This document shows positions 45,401-58,600 of a stretch of 64,000 nt of DNA, one piece after another. The notes under the pieces were generated by a model. It was not told the DNA's origin and made no database searches. It was given only the letters and a program-made list of their open reading frames with translations. Every line of letters begins with the position of its first letter. Position 1 is the first letter of the stretch. The DNA comes from Lates calcarifer. Lineage: Eukaryota > Chordata > Actinopteri > Centropomidae. Made by a program: the position numbers and the translations under genes. Location: the NCBI RefSeq assembly GCF_001640805.2, contig NW_026116709.1:496001-560000 (forward strand), given 5' to 3'.

Positions 45401-48400
45401 GAGGTGGATGGACTACAACAGCAGAGGTGGAGTCCATGCCACGAAGAACTGAAGCTGTTATGAACACAAAGACTGGCTCTACTCAGTATTAATATGCTGC
45501 TCCTATTAAAGTGCTCAGTGAGCAAACGTTGTACAAATCTAGTTTAAGTGTTCAGTACTACATACACAGCTAAATACAACCAAATGCAACATGACAGACA
45601 GCTCTAGCATGGCTGGATTAACCTGTTAGAGGGATCCAGGACCTCATTAGAAATATTTCCATGTGTTTAGCCAAGACACAGCAGACAGTTTGACAGAAAA
45701 AAAAACACCCACACACAAAAAAATGTGAAAGACATTCACTTTTAGACCAGTTTCCTTTTCGACATGTAATCAATGTAGCGTCTAACATCTGAGAAGCCAC
45801 AGTTGTTCTTTTCTGCTGCTCGACTTAGTAAATCTTCCTCAAAATGTCCAGTAAAGGAATATTATTGAGCTACTGTCATCTAATGTTCAACCCAAGCTAA
45901 ACATAGGCAGTGACCAGTATAGTAATGAAAAGGTGAGTAAGTACATTTTCTGAAAGATCATGGTGCTCTGCAGAGCACACATAGCTACAATAATGAGCAA
46001 GAACTACATTGTCAAACACACCTAGTTTAGGAATGACAGCTGGATTAACTGAGGAGAGTCAGTTTGTTGTATTACAGTACAATATAAACAAGTGAATACC
46101 ACTCTGTCACCATTAATAAGACCCATCATTATGCCACCTTTGCTCGTTTACACTGAACCAAACAATGGCAGCACAATGCCAACTCAGTGTGTGGTTTTAG
46201 ATAGCGTGCTGGTGTTCCAGATTCAGAGGTGTGACGTGAAACACAGTAGAGTCAGCGTCTGTCCCACCAAACTTCCCCCGCTCCGCCCCCCGCCAAGATA
46301 ATTGACAATATGTTATCATGACGTCTTTAGTTTTAATTTTTTTGCATAAGTATGTAAGCATGCAAAATGGGGTGTAAAGACGAAAGATGTAGTCACTGTT
46401 AAAGTGTCAAAGCAATGAAAAGTGATGCACAGTTTAGTCCACATTGATTGCCGTTGTGTTGACTTTGTGACGACTTTTGAAAAAGTCAAACAGGTTGACG
46501 ATATCAAATATAGGCATGTTTTTAAATGTGGTGGAACCCCAGTGTAAATATATCCAATATGTAAATCTGGTGAGGGCAAACCCTTGATGTGGTTGTGAGG
46601 AGGTTTGATGGTTGCAGTCCTACCAGCTGAGAGGAGCAGGGGTACGGCTGCAAACACAGGCTGGTGGTGTGGGCAGCAGCTCCAGGTCTGAATGGCTGGA
46701 GTCTCTGCCACAGCTCCTCAGTGATGAAGGGCATGAAGGGGGTGAGCAAGGCCAGAGACACAGATACACAGTGATAGAGGACACTGCTGGCCACCTGCCT
46801 GGCTCTGCCACTGTGCTCTGTGGCAGGCTGGACCTCTGCCTCCTCATCCCGCTGGACCAGCACAGGCTTCACATACTCCTACAGGACACACACATAATGA
46901 AGGAAATGACTACTGAAACTAGATACATTTTCCACTCTGGGGTAACTACTGTCAGCCATAATCCTAAACACTGCTTTATTGATGCTAAGCTGTTTACATC
47001 TGTGACTGAGCATCCCTGCTGCCATGAATAAATCAGGTAAATATATCACCCTTCTTTTTTAGACAATAAGTAGATTAAGGCTAAAACAAAGGAAACAAGA
47101 GAGGATCTATGTTCTAATCTGTCCTTTTTTGATGACATCAAAGTATACCCATGATGCCACGTGAAAGTTATTTTCCTCACCAGGTAGACATCACACAGGC
47201 TGTGGACCCAGAAGGAGTACAGGGCAGATGTGACAGTGTGTAGCTCATAGGCTTCAAAAGCCTGTTCACACTGTAATACTGTGCTGTAAAGTCTGGAGCA
47301 GATCCACCGGTCCATGCTGCTCAGAGGAGTTGTCTGAAAATTGGAAAAAGGAAAAACTGTAAAACACAAGAAACAGTAAACGGTATATTCAGCACATCTT
47401 TTGTAACACTTTTAGCTTAAAGCTACATTACAGACTCCTGATTTCAAAGCAGAGCTTTAGCTGGACCCCCTTCACTGTGTCACTGTGTCACTGTAAATTT
47501 GTCTGATTCACTCAGATTCATTTTTATGTCTTTTACACTTAACTCAATACAGCCTTCTTGGATAGAACTGATTCCTCTTTAACTAGTTCAGTTTGATTCT
47601 TACATAAGTCAAAGCATGAGCAGACCACTTACAGTCATTTAATTACTCATCAATTTCTGGTCTTCAACTGCTGAATCATGGGAGCACACAACACAAAATT
47701 CAAGGAATTATTCCAGTAAGTTCCCCAAAAAGGGGTAATATCTGTTTCTGCTGCCTGAGTTGCTACAGTATGTGCTCTATGCCTACAGGTACTATATTTC
47801 TTAGAATAATGGTTAAACATTTGGGAATCCAGTAATTTGGTTTAGTCAGATCAGTGTGCTGAGTACGAAGCAGGACACAGTTAGCCTGGTTTGGCATGAG
47901 GACCGGAAACAGTGGGGAACAGCTAGTGTGCAGAGTCACTGCAACTGACAGTTGTTCATTCATGTTCAGTATTTTTGTACTTAAGTCAGAACAAGGCAAG
48001 CAGTTTCCCCCTGCCTCCAGTCTTTATGCTAAGCTAGGCTAACCACATCTTGACTCCAGCCTCCGACTTGTGCTACATTGATGGGATTCTAACGATTTAT
48101 GTTGCCAGACACCTCAAGATATTTGATAGTTGAGCAGAGTTGGTTGTGTGAGGGTTAGAAATACTGTGAACTGACAACATATTGATATTGACGTATATGC
48201 TAAATTTGGAACAAATTCTGTCTGACATTAGGTGTCATATTTGTTTGTCTTTTCAGACATTCATGTTTTAGCAGCTTAATTAAGAGCTTTAAAAAACATT
48301 CCAAGTTTCCTTTTTGTGATTAGAGCTTTGTTGTTGCTGACAGTATATACAAATAGGAAACTGGTAACTGATGTATTTACCATATGACAGGAATGCAGTA

Positions 48401-51400
48401 TTAACATTCAGACATCAGAGTGGTATTTACCATGTCATCTCATTCAGAAATAAATCAAGCAGGAGCATTTCTCAAAATGTGGAAATATTCCTTTAAATAT
48501 CAATCTGAGCTAGTCAAATGAAGTGTTGTACAATGCTGTAGCCACCACAGACAAATAGAGCTATGGGCAAAACCACTGGTGGCCTTTATGTCATACCACA
48601 GTTGCCTTACTTACCTGTGTTAGTTTGTCTCGTACCAGTGACAATGACAGTGATCCTTCATTTTATACAGTACTGTAGTTTGTTGTGTGTTGAACGTGGT
48701 GTGTACAAAACATTTTGGATTATTCAAACCGATTTCTACATTTAAGCCAATCCTTGCCTCCACCGCTGTTGTAGACAGACAATAAAAGCTGCTGCTTTGA
48801 TGGACAGCTCTGTTTTTGCACTACAAAGCGATGAGTTGTGTTGTGAAGCAATTCAGCAGATTTTCAGCCAAATCCACCTCAGAAGCACACACAGTTACTG
48901 TAGAGGCAGTGCTAGCTTTTGTTTTGTTGAGGTTATGTACTACATACATAAAATTAGGAATAAAGACACAGACCGAGTGTCTCTATGGATTCTCCAGGTT
49001 CTTCTCCATACCTCTTCCAGTGTTTCCACTGCTGCTGTGTTGTCACCCAAAACCCCAAGGGTGAATCTCAGCGTCTGCCACATTTTATTGCAGAAGTGTC
49101 TGCAGCTCAGGACCTGAGAGATGGACAGACTGATGTCCTCTCCTGATAAAGAGGCATTAAAAACACACGCAGTCAAACACACAGAGGGAATGTAAACAGA
49201 CATTTAAGGTGAACAGGTTTGCCCCATTAGTAGAGGAGGATAAGGTACCAGTGTCAGTCACCTCATTGGTTAGTCAGTATCTTCATTCAGTAATTTGCTC
49301 CACAGTACAAATGTGGACAAATTTGTTTTTATCTAACAAAAAGTTTTAAAAAGTTTAAAATGATCATATTGAAATGTCTGAATGCTAGAAGCTATACAAG
49401 CTAACTCTAAGCCAGTTATTAAAAAAAGCTAATTCATCCAATGCTAAGAGGCACTCCACTGTACAATTAATTTCTGTGGTCTTGCTAGCATGTAGGGCTG
49501 TGTTTAGACCAGCTTTAGCCCTAATGAGGACACTAGCAGAAAATACAGCATCATCTGGCAAGAAAGGTGAACCTGGCTCAACATTTGCAGCAATACAACA
49601 CAATGTCACCCACAAGATGCTGTTAATCTGTTAATCCAACTACAATTCCTGAATCATATTCCATTGTCTCAATGGTACCCGAAGCAGCATGCCCCTACCA
49701 ACACAGCTCCCTGTGTAGTTTTAACATAGGGCTTTTTATTGTTTGAATTCACATCAACACTGTGAAAATCTGTGAATAACGTCATCTGTGGCTCTGGAGG
49801 GTGTGCTCCTATGTTCAGAAAAATGGAGTGGAAAAAAAAAAACATGTTGAGATTTCATCCCCTGGCCTAGTCTACAAACACATCAAATTTGCTGAACTCA
49901 TTTATTATCATTATTATTATTAGGAAAGAACTCTAACCAGAGAGACATTTCACTCCTAAATTCTCCTAAAAATTACACACATTGGCATTGTTGCAGAGAA
50001 GCTGTATGTCCTTGTTGCACAGTGCAAAATGAAAATGAATTGCAGATCATCTGCCAGCCTGGAAAGGGCAACCAGTGAGTGACAAAAGATCTAGGGGAAA
50101 ACTAGTATGTAGTCCAGTTCTTCACTGCTTTCTCTCCTGTCTCTTTAAAGTCGCACCTCATCTTCTTGACGTTACATTACATTCACACAGCTCCACACTT
50201 TCACTCTGACAAATGGTCTTTCTTGGCAGATAGAGTGAGAGATGAGAGTCACTCACCCTGCATCTTGTGAGAGCAAAGGGCAAATCTCAGAGCATCAGTC
50301 CCACACTGAGGGATCCCCTTGGGGAAGTCTTTCCTCTGTGGGGAAGCAGATGGAGCAAAAAGATAAGAGAGGAAGTAATGACTGTACTTAGTCAGCCAGA
50401 ATGAAACTCAGATAGCAGAGAGGGGAGCTGACCTGTGCTTCCATGGCAACCAGCCTCTCCCTGGGGTCAAGGTTCCCTTCTGTCACTTTTTCCTGAAGTC
50501 TCTGGGAGGGAAAAAAATAAGGGAAAAGACTCTCACAACCAAACGTCTTTTCAGGGGAATAGAACAGGCGTCTGTCTCTGTGGACTGTTTCCTACTTAAT
50601 ACTATCAGCTGTACAGTCACTTTGCAACAGAAAAACCTTATCAGTTCTCTGACAGTATTATTCTTCTCACATCCCACATTCAAAACTCCTACCTCTGATT
50701 ATGGATGTCAGAAATGTATTTTTTGTGGCAATACAGTGCTTTTTATGCTAAATAAAAAAGAACAAATGAACGGTCTCACAAAAGCAGCTTTTTGCTGGCT
50801 GTTGATTTTTTTATAGCAGCACAGAACAACACTGTCAAGTGGCAGTAGAATAATAACTGACACAGGCACTCATGTTTTTAAGGTAGTACATGTAAAATCT
50901 GCTAGAATAACATGGGTGTTATTTAATGCTTTTCAGCACAAATCCCATGAAAAGACCAAAACCACACTACACTCTCTTACACTCTGACCCTTACCCTGTC
51001 TGTGGCTCTGAGTGTTAAGCCCATTGGCTCTTAATGGAGACATAAGTCACAGTCAGTAATCCCCAGAAATCACATCACAGTTGTTCTTTAACTTATTGTT
51101 CACAGTTTTCTATTAGGGTTTTGGTATATTAGTGCGCTGGTATTGATGCACCTCCTGAACACAGGCAAGCTGAGCTGGGGAGGACACAGAAAGACAACTA
51201 AAATGAAATTTTCCTTGCTAACTGTAGCTTTTCCTTGGGCAGACTGCATTTTGTTAGCACTAGTATTAAATAATGAGGATCAAAGGAGAATTTAAATACA
51301 CAAAATTGACTTACCCAACATTTTTTTTCTTTTAAAAATTGACCTTTAGCTTAGGACCTTTACTGACACTGATAACTTAAACGTGTGCTGTATATAGATA

Positions 51401-52609
51401 GAGATAATGGAAAAGAATTCCTGTTTTATTAGGTTGAGTATGCTGGAATATGAAAAACCTTCAAAGCTCTGCCCATTCATTCAGCGTGAATAGATATCGG
51501 TCATTAATCATTATGTCATTAATGGTAATATGCCTCCTGGACCAAGTCCGTGTGTGACCTACCTCCAGAGAGACTCCATGTATAACATCTAATGGGTCAA
51601 TGACATTTCCAAGAGATTTACTCATTTTCCTGCCGTGTTTATCTCTGACCAGAGAGTGAAACAGAACCTGATGGGGACAGAAAAGGGAGAAAAGGAAAGC
51701 AACAGCATGGGTTGACACTGTGACTCATCAGTAGTGTTTGAATACTGTTTTGTTTTGGCTTTGTCATTATCTAAGTACCTGCTTAAAGGGCAGCTGTCCA
51801 GTCAACTCTGTGCCCAGCATTACCATCCTTGCCACCCAGAAAAAGATGAGGTCATTGCCCGTCTCCAGAACAGAGTTGGGGTAGTAGCGCTGAAGGTCAG
51901 TGGTCTGTAGGAAGTGAGGCTAGGGTTATAATACAGTGGGATGGGGCTGTTTATTTGTGTACCATAGGTAGCTGGAGGAGGTGCAGTACCTGTTCTGGCC
52001 AGCCAAGCATGGCAAAGGGAAACAGCCCTGAGGAGAACCACGTATCCAGGACATCAGGGTCTGACACCGGCAGCATGAGGATGAAAGGAATTTATTTACA
52101 CCTCAATAACAAAACTATTTTAAGTTGGAGTTATAGTTGGAGGCTAGATGGTTTCCTCTTAACAATTTATCAGCTAATACTCAATACAACACGTAATGAG
52201 TGGGACATTTGACAGCTGGAAACATTTTAGTGTTTGGAAATCTGTGGAAAGCAATATTATGATGGAGATCGGAGAAACAAAGCCAAAGCATCACCACAGT
52301 GAAACTGCATCAGTTGTCAAATTGGTCATAGCAGTGGTAAAACCAACATCAACAGTATTACCAATATTATAAGAAGTGAAGAATAGAAGTGTTAGCAGCT
52401 ACAAAAACAGTGGCAACCAGAGCTTTCTAGTTTTTGTGATTGCTAATATAGAGTAAGGTTTTCATCAGCTGATACAGCAACAGGATAAGGAGTGAGACGG
52501 ATGTGAATAACCTTGAGTCAAAGTGATGGCTTCGGGCCTCACTCCATATTTGACAGCAGCTCTCAGTCTGGCCTCGTCCTCACTCCGTCCCCAAACCCAC
52601 TGCTCCTAC

Positions 52610-52651
<42 letters not shown>

Positions 52652-55600
52652 GATCTCAGTCACTTCTGGAGACATTACATAGACTTGCATTAATTTCCTG
52701 GAGACTAACCACTGACCCAAACTCCAGCTTTTTCCCAAACTGGGTAAAGCCTTCCTCAATTAAGTGGTCTCTAGTCTGATCCCAAAAGTAGCCTATGACA
52801 GACACAAATACACAAACACAAGCACACGCACTGTAAGGAACTTACACCACAGTCTGACACCGGTCTACACTGTGGGAAGTACACCAGTTACCTAATCACT
52901 CATTCAGTTCTGTTGCCATTTTCTTTCAGTTCAGGGTTGCAACATTTCTTAGCAGTATTATTCTTAAAACATACAAATATGCACAGACCCAACCTCTTCT
53001 TTGTCAGTGCTATTAGGAAGCTCCACTTGATAAGCAGGGATCTGATGACCCCACCAAAGCTGCCTGGAAATGCACCAATCACTGTGAAATAAACAGTGGG
53101 ACATTGTTGACAACCCATGCATTGAAACAAGTACTCATTCATCATCAGAGTGGTGTCATTTCATGCAAATCAAACCAGTAACAATGACACACACACACAC
53201 ACTGCTATTGTTCCTCCTCACACCACTGTACAAATACACGAATTCTGTCCAAGTCAAAGGTCAGAGCAGTCAACCTGATGTTAGACAGCCAGTTCTTCCA
53301 TGTCTTGGTGTAGAAGTGAGGGATGATGTCCAGCTGTCCATCCTCCACAGCCTAACAGGAAATGAAAAAGTCCCATCTGACATCACTTGACAACTCTATG
53401 ATAAAGCCTGACACGGTTACTTGAGAAAACTGTATATGATGCCACTATAAATCCTTAAATACATAAAAGTTGACCTAAATATCAACATCTCACAGCCACC
53501 AACTTACCTGTATAGCTTTTTTAGCCATTTCATCACAGCGGACGAACCACTGCTTCTTCAGCAGAGGTTCAATGATGTCTCCTGAACGGCTAAGACAGAG
53601 AGGAACGAAGGAATAATGACACAGTGAAGAGGGAATCCACAAAAATATAAGAACATTACCACATTACAGACGTTTGTGACACAGTTGGTGTCCAAAGCCA
53701 AATGCAAGACATTTAGTCAGCAGACAGATGCGGTTCTTAGTCATTTAAGAATGGAACAACTTAGAGAAAGAGGACATGTGCCTTTTTTACTTTTTTAGGA
53801 AGTTTTTAGGAAGGTTACCAAAAACCACAAATAACCAAAAGAAACTGGCTGATAAGGTTAAGAACGTATGATGGTGAAACACCACTGCACACCACTGGAA
53901 CAGCTGCAGAAATGTGATAGAGCCACAGTTTAACTGAAACACAGTGTCTGTCTAATGGACAGGATGCAGTCTGTATTCCAATCAACTGAGACAAAGCTGA
54001 TATGCATCAGTTTTAATCAATACAGCTGTCAACAGCAACCACATAATGGCTCAAGAAGAATTCACAATACTTCTGAAAAACAGATCAGTCCAGCAGTGGT
54101 TCTCCACCCATGCAACAAACAAAATATGGAGTCAGTCTTTAACACAAAAAACCCCTCTTTGAACTTCTTGAGATTTCTCATGAACAGCTGCCAAATGCAA
54201 ATTCAACACTTGGAATCAACTCCTGAAAATGAAGGGACTATGTACAAAACAGCTGTAATTCCTAACCAGTTAATGTAATAATTGTTTAACTCCTTTAAAA
54301 TAAAGACTACAGTCTACACTTACACCACTTGATGGCTTTGATTCCAAACCATTCTGGCATTGCAAAATTACAAAAACTGTCACTGTCCAAATACTTACGG
54401 ACTCAACTGTATATACTGTATGTCTGCAACCCTGTTCATTGTGCTGCTATAACAGGTAAATATGAAAAAGGAATATTATGCCTAATATATGTCATCAAAA
54501 TAGCAGCAGGAGATAAGTTACAAAGTGCAGGAAAGCAAGTGCTTATGTTTGTTTTTAGAAATTGGAGACCCACTTAAGTTAGAAAAATAAAAGTAATAAA
54601 ATGAAATAAAAAAAATCTATAGACATATTGCTTAAACCAGTCTACTTTCTTTTTTTATCCAAGAAACTTGCCCTCAGCCCTCGCTAACATCTATTCATTT
54701 CAGGCTGCATACAGAATCAACAAATAAGTCAGATAAGTGCTTGCCGCACATCCTGCTGCTGCTCATTGATCGGTACAAAGTGATAACTGAGAGCAGCTGA
54801 GGTGACTGTCAGTATTTTTCTTAAAGACATTTTGTCATCTGGCCTATAAAAGCAGCACAGTCAGAAAACAATGTTTAAAGAGACTTTAGTAAGAAAGTCA
54901 ATCTGAAACAAGAGTGAAATGACACTGTTGCATGAAAGCTGATGGAAAACACTATCAACAAGTAATACATGTTAAAAAATATCTGAGCACTGGTTATCAG
55001 TTTATCATTTCAGTGTTTGTATAATACCTTGTAGAGTTTTCTTTAAATTATATCTTTAAAATATTCCTATAGTAACATGTTATATTTGCCATTAAAAGTA
55101 ATATATTTTGCATCTTCTTATCTTTAACTTAACAGTATCTTAGTTTAAATGTGTCATTTACTTTTAGCAAGATGTGTTCTTATGTAGTTACTCAGCAATG
55201 CGTTTTCTCTTATAAGATCAGTAAAATATCATAGAGACTGTCAGTTGGTCAGTAAGGTCCAGAGACTGTCTTAACAACAGGGGGGCAGTTTCGCTGTTAG
55301 CTGTCTGTTCCAGTTGCTACTGCAGCAGTCAGAGCTGAACAGAGCAGGTGAAATATTCATTACACACCCACAGGAGAATACACTCTGCTGCAGTGTTATC
55401 CACCATTACTAATTGTTACTGCTGCAGCCGTCCACACTGGATAGAGTGTGTTGTGTACAGTTATCAGCAGTTATATTCTTTTGTGTAGTGAAGTTTACTT
55501 TTTTTAAAAGTAAGTCTGGTGAAGCTTAGTTATGATTCTGTATGAAGGAAAATAACAGACTCGGTGTTGGTGATGTGTGTGTGTGTGTGTGTGTTCCTCT

Positions 55601-58600
55601 ACCTGCAGACAGGTAAAGTCATGGCATGACTCTTCTTTCCTCTGAACAGCTTCTTCTCGACCAGTGCATCCACAACGAGCTGCCTGGCATCGAAACGCTT
55701 CACTCCCTTAAAAGAGACAAAATCATAACATCAAACCTGCTCAGCCTCTCTACTTTTTCTATCACTGACCACAGTTCCAACAGTGTTTTACATGGCCTGC
55801 ATTTTGTCAGTTGCAACCTGAGACAACTGACATATCCAGATAAATCATATCTCTTCAACACTTTACATGATATTAATAAAAACAGTGGTTTTCGTGCACC
55901 TCCAGCCATTGTCCACAGGGGGGTGTCATGGTCCCATCTCCTCTAATCACAGTGATGTGTGGCAGTGAGTGTCTCTGTGACAGCAGGAAGTCAGTGTGGT
56001 CATGAGCAGGAGTCACCTTCACTGCACCTATAATACACAAACACAAGTCAACAGGAGCAACTCAGATAGTATGAGAGCAACAGTATTCACTCAGCATGTC
56101 CAGGGGTGGACAAAATAACAGAAACAACAGCGTAAAAATCTTTCTCTTCTCTCTTTCTCTCTTTCCCTCGCTTCTGATGTTCAGTTTTTGAGACTGCGTT
56201 AGAAAGAATGTTGCTTTCACCAGTTCCAAGCTCCATGTCCACCATTGAGTCAGTGATGATGGGCAGGAGTCTGTTGGTGAAGGGGTGCCTGCACTGTTTC
56301 CCATGAACAGCCTGGAATAAAGTGGATAAAGCAGAAAGATATGAGCACAGCTGTCTTCACAAAGTTCATCTTGTATTCAGTTATTGTTCGTTTTCAGCAT
56401 TCAGATTTGGTGTGCATTTGGTTGGCATCTTTGGCATCTCTGATCATATTGGACTAGTGTGAGTAAGTCAGTGAACATGACTGCTGTCTGACTGCTAATG
56501 ATGATGTTGGTACAATTTTGAAGTTTATGTACTTTATTCAAGTATTTTCCATTCTATGTAACTTAATACTCGACTGCAACTGAGAAGAAAATATTGTACT
56601 TTTTACTCCACTAGATTTATCCGACAGCTGTAGTAGCTTGTACTTTCAGATTAAGATTTTACATGGAGAAATACTCTTTGAGCTTGTTAATCTAGTATAG
56701 CTTGGTCTATTTGGGCTGAAAAAGCCTCAAGCAATGAATATGAATATAACAAACTGGAACACATATTTTGCCATATTCTTGTGAAGTACAATTCCCTGAT
56801 ACTGCTTGATTTATCATCGTTCATATTCCCTAACTAGGTGTACATCTGTCTAAAATCTGTAAGATTCCAGGACTGCTTCACCCTCATTAAAACATCAACC
56901 AAAAATTTGTACTAGCCTGATATCGGGGATCGTCAGGGTGAACAGCTACAGCCACATCTCCCAGCATAGTCTCAGGACGGGTGGTGGACACTGCCACCTC
57001 TCCATCTAAAATACAAGAGCAAAAGGAAATTGTAATATAACATAAAACTGACCAAGCACAATATGTGTCATATTTTCACAGTCACAAATACGCACCATGG
57101 CCTTCTATGGGGTAAGCAAAGGTAAACATTGTTCCAAACTCCATCGTGTTTTCATAACCAGGAACAGGCAACATGGTCTGTCCAGACAGCTCCTTCGAGT
57201 CAACCTGACAACAAATTCACAACCTTTACATTGATTTAAGCAAAGGAATACAGAACACATTTAATAATGTACGGTTTAATGAGTGGACATGGAAACAGAC
57301 GACCTCATCCTGCTGTTTGTGTTTAATGGTGCACCATTGTCTGTGCCATTAGAGATGGACCAGGTTTACAATTGGGTTGAAGGTTTCTTGTGATTTTTAA
57401 ACATAAACCTCTCACATGGAGGCAGACCAGTGCCCGTATTCATCAAATTTCTCTGAATTTTTCCTGCGAACTACACTAAGATTTTAAATAGAACTACTAA
57501 ATACAAACCCCAATTCCAAAAAAGTTGGGATGTTGTGTAAAATGTGAATGTCATCATTTTTTTGGGAAACTGTGAAAATGTAAAAATAAAAATGGTCCTT
57601 TTAATAAACTCTATATTTCATGGACTATCATTATAAACTGATTCTAATATTTTAGGTTAGCTAGCAGTCTAATATACAGTGTGAGGGTTAGTCATACTGA
57701 TCATTGGAAAGATGATTATACAGTTGCTTCTGGCTGTTGAGAGAGGCGGAGCCACTGCTAGTGGAGCCTTACTTATTTCAGTCATTTAAGTGTTTTATGC
57801 CCTATATATGGTTTCCATTATTTTGTCCATGTGTTATATAAACTGTAGAAACATGTGAAGCTGTATCACCTCTATGTCAGAGATGGCAGATTCCAGGGCA
57901 CAGCTCCAGTTGACCAAACCCTCTGAGCGATAAATCAGACCAGAGTCACACAGCCTGACAAAGGCCTCAGTCACAGCCCTGCTGAAACCCTGAAATAAAA
58001 TAAAAACAGTCAACACAGTACAAACAGTTCAAAGGTGCTACATTTTACATTTGTTTGCATACTCATCAAAACACTGATGTGAATGCACGCGTTCTTACTG
58101 GATCCATAGTGAAACAGGCTCTGCTCCAGTCCAGAGAAGCTCCGAGCCTCCTCAGCTGGTGGTAGATCTCTTCTCCTTTCCTGGGAGACACAGAGACAAA
58201 AGCACTCAACCTAATGAAGCAAACACGGCGATAGAGCAAACAGTAGATGTGAAGTTATGTTGTTAATGTGAAGACTTACTCGTTCTTCCACTTCCACACC
58301 TCCTGCAGAAACTCTTCCCTGGTGAAGTCCTGTCTACGCTTCCCTCTCTCCTTCAGCAGCCTCCTCTCCACCACTGTCTAACACACAAACATAACTGAAT
58401 GAGATGAAAGGATCTTTTCCAGGCCAGCTATGAACAGGAGAAACATTTAACAACCCACAGCTCTTTCAACTTACAGTATGGGCATATGAAAATTTGTTTT
58501 AAGAGAGACTTTAGAAAATATGAACCTATCTGAAGAATCCCAGACTGTCATGAAAGAGGGAGAAGAGAGGAAGTGGTCATACCTGTGTTGCAATACCTGC

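Noticed and set aside
54840..55600. Searched for an additional VARS2 exon in this 2-kb intron
   Set aside because: Exons 13 and 14 already join in phase (VC-S-RSGDII) exactly as in the family, leaving no missing residues.
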